Both the position numbers and the translations under genes were made by a program. Source: Chloroflexota bacterium (GTDB taxonomy: Bacteria > Chloroflexota > Dehalococcoidia > UBA2979). Taken from it: a DNA stretch of 49,162 bases. Location: positions 1 to 49,162 of the forward strand of contig JAPONQ010000084.1 of NCBI GenBank assembly GCA_026713865.1. Reading direction: 5' to 3'. Under the pieces are notes generated by a model that had not been told where the DNA came from, did not search any database, and saw only the letters and a program-made list of their open reading frames with translations. Shown in pieces: positions 46,301-49,162 of the stretch. Each line of letters begins with the position of its first letter. Position 1 is the first letter of the stretch.

Positions 46301-47760
46301 CAGGAGCCCCCCGCCGCACCGCCGGTCGGCCCCGACTCGGACCGTGGCGCCCCCGCGCGCAGGAAGGGGCGGGAGTCGGCGAAGATCCAGTCGTAGCGCC
46401 GCGCGAGCGGCGTCCCCGCCACGGCGCGCAGCAGCGCGCGGGAGACGACGATCGCGCTGAACATCGAGACCATGACGCCGATCGCGAGGGTGACCGCGAA
46501 GCCCTGCACCAAAGGTGCGTTGAAGGCGCCGAGCCCCGGCAGCTCGATGCCGCCTCCGAGCGCGAAGAGGATCCCGCAGGTGATGAGCGTGGTGACGTTG
46601 GAGTCGCGGATCGAGGGCCAGGCGCGGCGGAAGCCGGCCTCGACCGCCTGCGTGTAGGCGCGGCCGGCGCGCAGCTCCTCCTTCATGCGCTCGAAGATCA
46701 GGATGTTCGCGTCGACGGCCATGCCCACCGAGAGGACGAAGGCGCCGAGGCCGGCGAGCGTGAGCGTGACCGGGATCAGCTTGAAGACCCCGAGCGTCAG
46801 CACCGTGTAGACGGCGAGCGCCACCGAGGCAAGCAGGCCCGGGAGGCGGTAGTAGAGCACCATGAAGAGCACCACCAGGACCAGCCCGATCTCGCCGGCG
46901 AGCACCGAGCGCCGCACCGAGTCGTCGCCGAGCGCGGCGTCGACGTTCTGCTCCTGCAGCACGCTGAGCTCGAGCGGCAGCGCGCCGGCGTTGAGCTGCA
47001 CGACGAGCTCCTGCGCGCGGTCGAGAGGGAGGTTGGTGATGGTGCCGCGGTCACGGATCACGGACTGCACCGTCGGCTGGGAGAGCAGCTCGTCGTCGAG
47101 GAAGATCGCGAGCTGGAGCGTGACCAGCCGGCCGGTGATCTGCTCGGAGAGATCCGGGCCGTCGCCGCGCCACTCGAAGGCGACGAGCGGGTTGCCGAAA
47201 GAGTCGGTCCCGACGTAGGCGTTGGCCCGCAGGAAGCGGCCGGTGAGCGCCACCGGGCGGCCGTCCACCAGTCCGAAGGCCTGGACGTACTGGCCGGTGA
47301 CGTCGCAGGGCTCGCCGCCGCCGGTCGCGACCGAGGCCGGCTGGCAGAAGCGCAGCAGTGCAGTGCGGCCGAGCAGGCTGCGCGCCTCCTCTGTGCTGAG
47401 CCCCGGGAGCTGCACGGAGATGTCCTGCGACCCCTGGCGAGTGATCTCGGCCTCGGCGACGCCGGCGCCGTCGATGCGCCGACGGAGCACCGTGATCGTC
47501 CCGTCGAGCGCGTCGTCGAGCTCGCCGTCGAAGTCGTCGGGCACGACCGCCCGCAGCAGCAGCCGGGTGCCGCCCTGCAGGTCGAGGCCGAGCCGCATCT
47601 CCTCGCGCTCGAAGCCCCCGATGGTGAGACCGCTCCCCTCCGGCCAGGGGATCGCGCCGGGGAGGTAGCGGCCGGGATCCTGCGGCCACACGACGACGAG
47701 CGCCGCCGCGGAAAGGACCGCAACCAGCGCCAGCGTGATGGTGTTCTTGCGCAGCCGCAT
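46300..47760 (-). CDS. secD: Protein translocase subunit SecD
   Basis: The 486-residue SecD has the N-terminal helix, the signature MRLGLDLQGGTRLLLR near residues 56-71, a P1-head periplasmic domain, and the C-terminal helices with GMAVDANILIFERMKEELR near 342-360 that carry the proton-relay Asp. The chain ends with a short Gly/Ala tail. It is the third gene of def-yajC-secD-secF and overlaps secF. Confidence 0.95.
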   Translation of the reverse strand: MRLRKNTITLALVAVLSAAALVVVWPQDPGRYLPGAIPWPEGSGLTIGGFEREEMRLGLDLQGGTRLLLRAVVPDDFDGELDDALDGTITVLRRRIDGAGVAEAEITRQGSQDISVQLPGLSTEEARSLLGRTALLRFCQPASVATGGGEPCDVTGQYVQAFGLVDGRPVALTGRFLRANAYVGTDSFGNPLVAFEWRGDGPDLSEQITGRLVTLQLAIFLDDELLSQPTVQSVIRDRGTITNLPLDRAQELVVQLNAGALPLELSVLQEQNVDAALGDDSVRRSVLAGEIGLVLVVLFMVLYYRLPGLLASVALAVYTVLTLGVFKLIPVTLTLAGLGAFVLSVGMAVDANILIFERMKEELRAGRAYTQAVEAGFRRAWPSIRDSNVTTLITCGILFALGGGIELPGLGAFNAPLVQGFAVTLAIGVMVSMFSAIVVSRALLRAVAGTPLARRYDWIFADSRPFLRAGAPRSESGPTGGAAGGS

Positions 47761-47763
47761 GCG

Positions 47764-48105
47764 CTACTCCGCTCCGCCCGGAGGAGTCTCCGCCGGCTGG
47801 GCGGGCGCCCCCGGCCGCGAAGCCGCGCCGCCTGCGAACGGGCGCGCGCTCAGCTCCTGGACGGCATCGGGCGTGGCGTCCAGCACGACGCCCGGGGCGA
47901 TCTCGAGCCGGATCAGCGTCGGCCCCTCGTCGGGCGTGCGAATCTCGACGACGCGGGCGTAGTAGCCGCCCGCGGTGAGCACCTCGTCTCCCTCGGAGAG
48001 GCTGGCGATGTCGCGGCGCCGGCGCTTCTGCTGCGCGAGCACCGGCCGCAGCAGGATCAGGTAGAAGGCGACGACGACGACGACGAGCGCCAGGATCACA
48101 TCCAC
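47764..48105 (-). CDS. yajC: Preprotein translocase accessory subunit YajC
   Basis: This 113-residue protein has one N-terminal helix (VILALVVVVVAFYLILLRPV) and the YajC motif PVLAQQKRRRRDIASLSEGDEVLTAGG (in two parts), then a short strand-rich domain and a Pro/Ala tail. Its GTG overlaps the def stop by one base (TAGTG). It joins SecD and SecF in the export complex. Confidence 0.92.
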   Translation of the reverse strand: MDVILALVVVVVAFYLILLRPVLAQQKRRRRDIASLSEGDEVLTAGGYYARVVEIRTPDEGPTLIRLEIAPGVVLDATPDAVQELSARPFAGGAASRPGAPAQPAETPPGGAE

Positions 48106-48641
48106 TAGGAGCCGCCCGCCGCAGCCGCGCCGCCGCCCCGGGCGCCGTCCTCGGCGGACCAGTCGGCGCCCTCGAGCTTGGTGAGGCGCCCCTCCGCGCC
48201 GAGGCGATCGACGTAGAGGACGCCGTTGACGTGGTCGACCTCGTGCTCGAGCGCCTGCGCCAGCAGGTCGTTCTCGGCCTCGATCTCGACGGGATCCCCC
48301 CGCTCGTCGAGCGCCCGCACCGCCACACGCACCGAGCGCGTCGGCGTGCCGCGGTAGCCGGGCACCGAGAGACAGCCCTCTCCCTCCGGCTGGCGCTCCC
48401 CGGAGCGCCGGGTCACCTCGGGATTGATCAGCGCGAAGGGGCGCTCGCCGGGGAGGCCCAGCACGACCACGCGGAGGCCGACCCCGATCTGGGGCGCCGC
48501 GAGCCCGACGCCCTGCGCCTGTTCCATCGACTCGATCATGTCCTCGATCAGGCGGCGGATGCCGTCGTCCACGACACGCACCCGGCGCGCCGGCAGGCGC
48601 AGCGCGGGATCGCCCAGGTAGCGGATGGGCCGAATCGTCAT
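48105..48641 (-). CDS. def: Peptide deformylase
   Basis: Def removes the formyl group that Fmt adds. The 178-residue protein has the three family motifs GVGLAAPQIG, EGCLSVPG (cysteine ligand) and ALEHEVDHVNG (HExxH-type ligands H and H with catalytic E; here EHEVDH). The ATG is preceded by GAGGAGCGG. It heads the export operon, followed by yajC. Confidence 0.95.
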   Translation of the reverse strand: MTIRPIRYLGDPALRLPARRVRVVDDGIRRLIEDMIESMEQAQGVGLAAPQIGVGLRVVVLGLPGERPFALINPEVTRRSGERQPEGEGCLSVPGYRGTPTRSVRVAVRALDERGDPVEIEAENDLLAQALEHEVDHVNGVLYVDRLGAEGRLTKLEGADWSAEDGARGGGAAAAGGS

Positions 48642-48678
48642 GCCGCTCCTCGGGGCACATCGGCTGCGCGGCCGCCCG

Positions 48679-48684
48679 ATTGTA
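48679..48684 (-). promoter_or_regulatory. -10 element for def-yajC-secD-secF
   Basis: TACAAT on the minus strand, 37 bases before the def ATG, in the gap after priA. A leader of about 30 bases with a GAGGAG site would result. Confidence 0.5.
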
Positions 48685-48750
48685 CCCGCGCGCCCTGCTT
48701 GGGGCCCGCGGCGCCCGCCCCCCGGCGCCGGCGCTCCCGGCGCCCGTCCC

Positions 48751-49162
48751 TCAGTCAACACTCGCCGGATCGATCTCGAGCCGCCAGCCCGCGGGAAGGT
48801 CGAGCGGGCGCAGGAGCTCGGCGGGATCGTCCGCCTTCACGACGATCGACCAGCGGTGGCGCCCGCGCACGCGCGCCACGCGCGGCCGGTGCGGCCCGAG
48901 TACCTCGGCGTCGGGCCTCCCCGAGGCGAGCCGCCGCACTTCCGCCGCCACCCGGGCCGCCTCCTCCGCCCCGTACGCGGGCCGCGGGTGCGCGAAGAGC
49001 AGCCGCGCCAGGCGGCGCAGCGGCGGGTAGGCGTGCTCGACCCGCCCCCGGAGCTCCCGCTCGAGGAAGCCGTCGACGCCACCCGCGGCGGCGGCCCCCC
49101 CCGGGCGGGCACCCCGGCGCCGCGTCTGGGTCAGTGCGCGGCCCCCCCCCCCAGCGCGGCCC
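48751..49162 (-). CDS. priA: Primosomal protein N' (PriA helicase), C-terminal part
   Basis: The last 90 or so residues match the PriA C-terminus. ELRGRVEHAYPPLRRLARLL corresponds to the conserved ELxxRxxxxYPPFxRL, followed by EVLGPHRPRVARVRGRHRWS and WRLEIDPASVD. The gene runs off the right end of the window. The first 100 bases (in reading direction) contain long G runs, and the sequence there does not match the expected LTQVAGRAGR and QT motifs cleanly, which points to base errors at the contig end. Confidence 0.75.
   Translation of the reverse strand, partial: GRAGGGGRALTQTRRRGARPGGAAAAGGVDGFLERELRGRVEHAYPPLRRLARLLFAHPRPAYGAEEAARVAAEVRRLASGRPDAEVLGPHRPRVARVRGRHRWSIVVKADDPAELLRPLDLPAGWRLEIDPASVD

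Noticed and set aside
41527-48641. Selenoprotein gene with an in-frame TGA near selB
   Set aside because: All genes here end at normal stops with full family length; no family member needing a TGA-encoded residue was seen.

Overview
This 49-kb window is very GC-rich chromosomal DNA from a bacterium. Nearly every gene is a bacterial housekeeping gene, packed tightly with short or overlapping junctions. The set includes rny-ymdB, recA-recX, fmt-rlmN, clpX/clpP/tig, aspS, hemW, selB and def-yajC-secD-secF. A GAAC-N4-GTTC SOS box, extended -10 promoters and several apparently leaderless genes fit a GC-rich Gram-positive-like lineage such as Chloroflexota or deep Actinobacteriota. This placement is an inference and I cannot resolve it further. 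Homopolymer runs at both ends suggest that the window is a complete contig.

Region 1 (1-4348) is an accessory island with visibly lower GC. It holds the end of a NurA nuclease gene, a HerA ATPase gene and a DNA methyltransferase gene, joined by 4-base stop/start overlaps (CTGA and GTGA). Three copies of a GTGGGCCAAAG-type repeat, resembling IS21-family transposon ends, lie on the left. A frameshifted IS21 IstA transposase remnant lies on the right, and beyond it the island abuts the 3' end of a tRNA-Asp gene. A nuclease, a DNA-translocating ATPase and a methylase together look like a restriction- or defence-type module, and this is the best candidate here for an undescribed system. Its nurA appears to have lost its 5' part, probably to the insertion element.

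Region 2 (4350-13900) carries RNA and DNA maintenance genes: a PHP phosphoesterase, YmdB, RNase Y, RecX and RecA, then Fmt, RlmN and ribosomal protein bL25. recA has a consensus-like promoter whose 18-bp spacer contains the SOS box.

Region 3 (14000-20350) has hyuA-hyuB (hydantoinase/oxoprolinase), a two-helix membrane protein, an M28 lipoprotein peptidase and a LysM lipoprotein.

Region 4 (20500-29400) is a central-carbon block: an acyl-CoA carboxylase beta subunit, NADP-isocitrate dehydrogenase, malate dehydrogenase and fumarase on the plus strand. The four-subunit FrdABCD-type succinate dehydrogenase/fumarate reductase faces it on the minus strand. Together they link propionyl-CoA or succinate, fumarate, malate and 2-oxoglutarate.

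Region 5 (29450-41450, all minus strand) has a truncated gene fragment with an HExxH motif, then NUDIX, GNAT, NAD kinase, ClpX, ClpP, trigger factor, an oligopeptide ABC transporter (binding protein and two permeases) and AspS. Region 6 (41500-49162) has hemW, a zinc-ribbon protein and selB on the plus strand, facing the protein-export operon def-yajC-secD-secF, with the end of priA at the contig edge. SelB implies that the organism decodes selenocysteine, though no selenoprotein was seen here.
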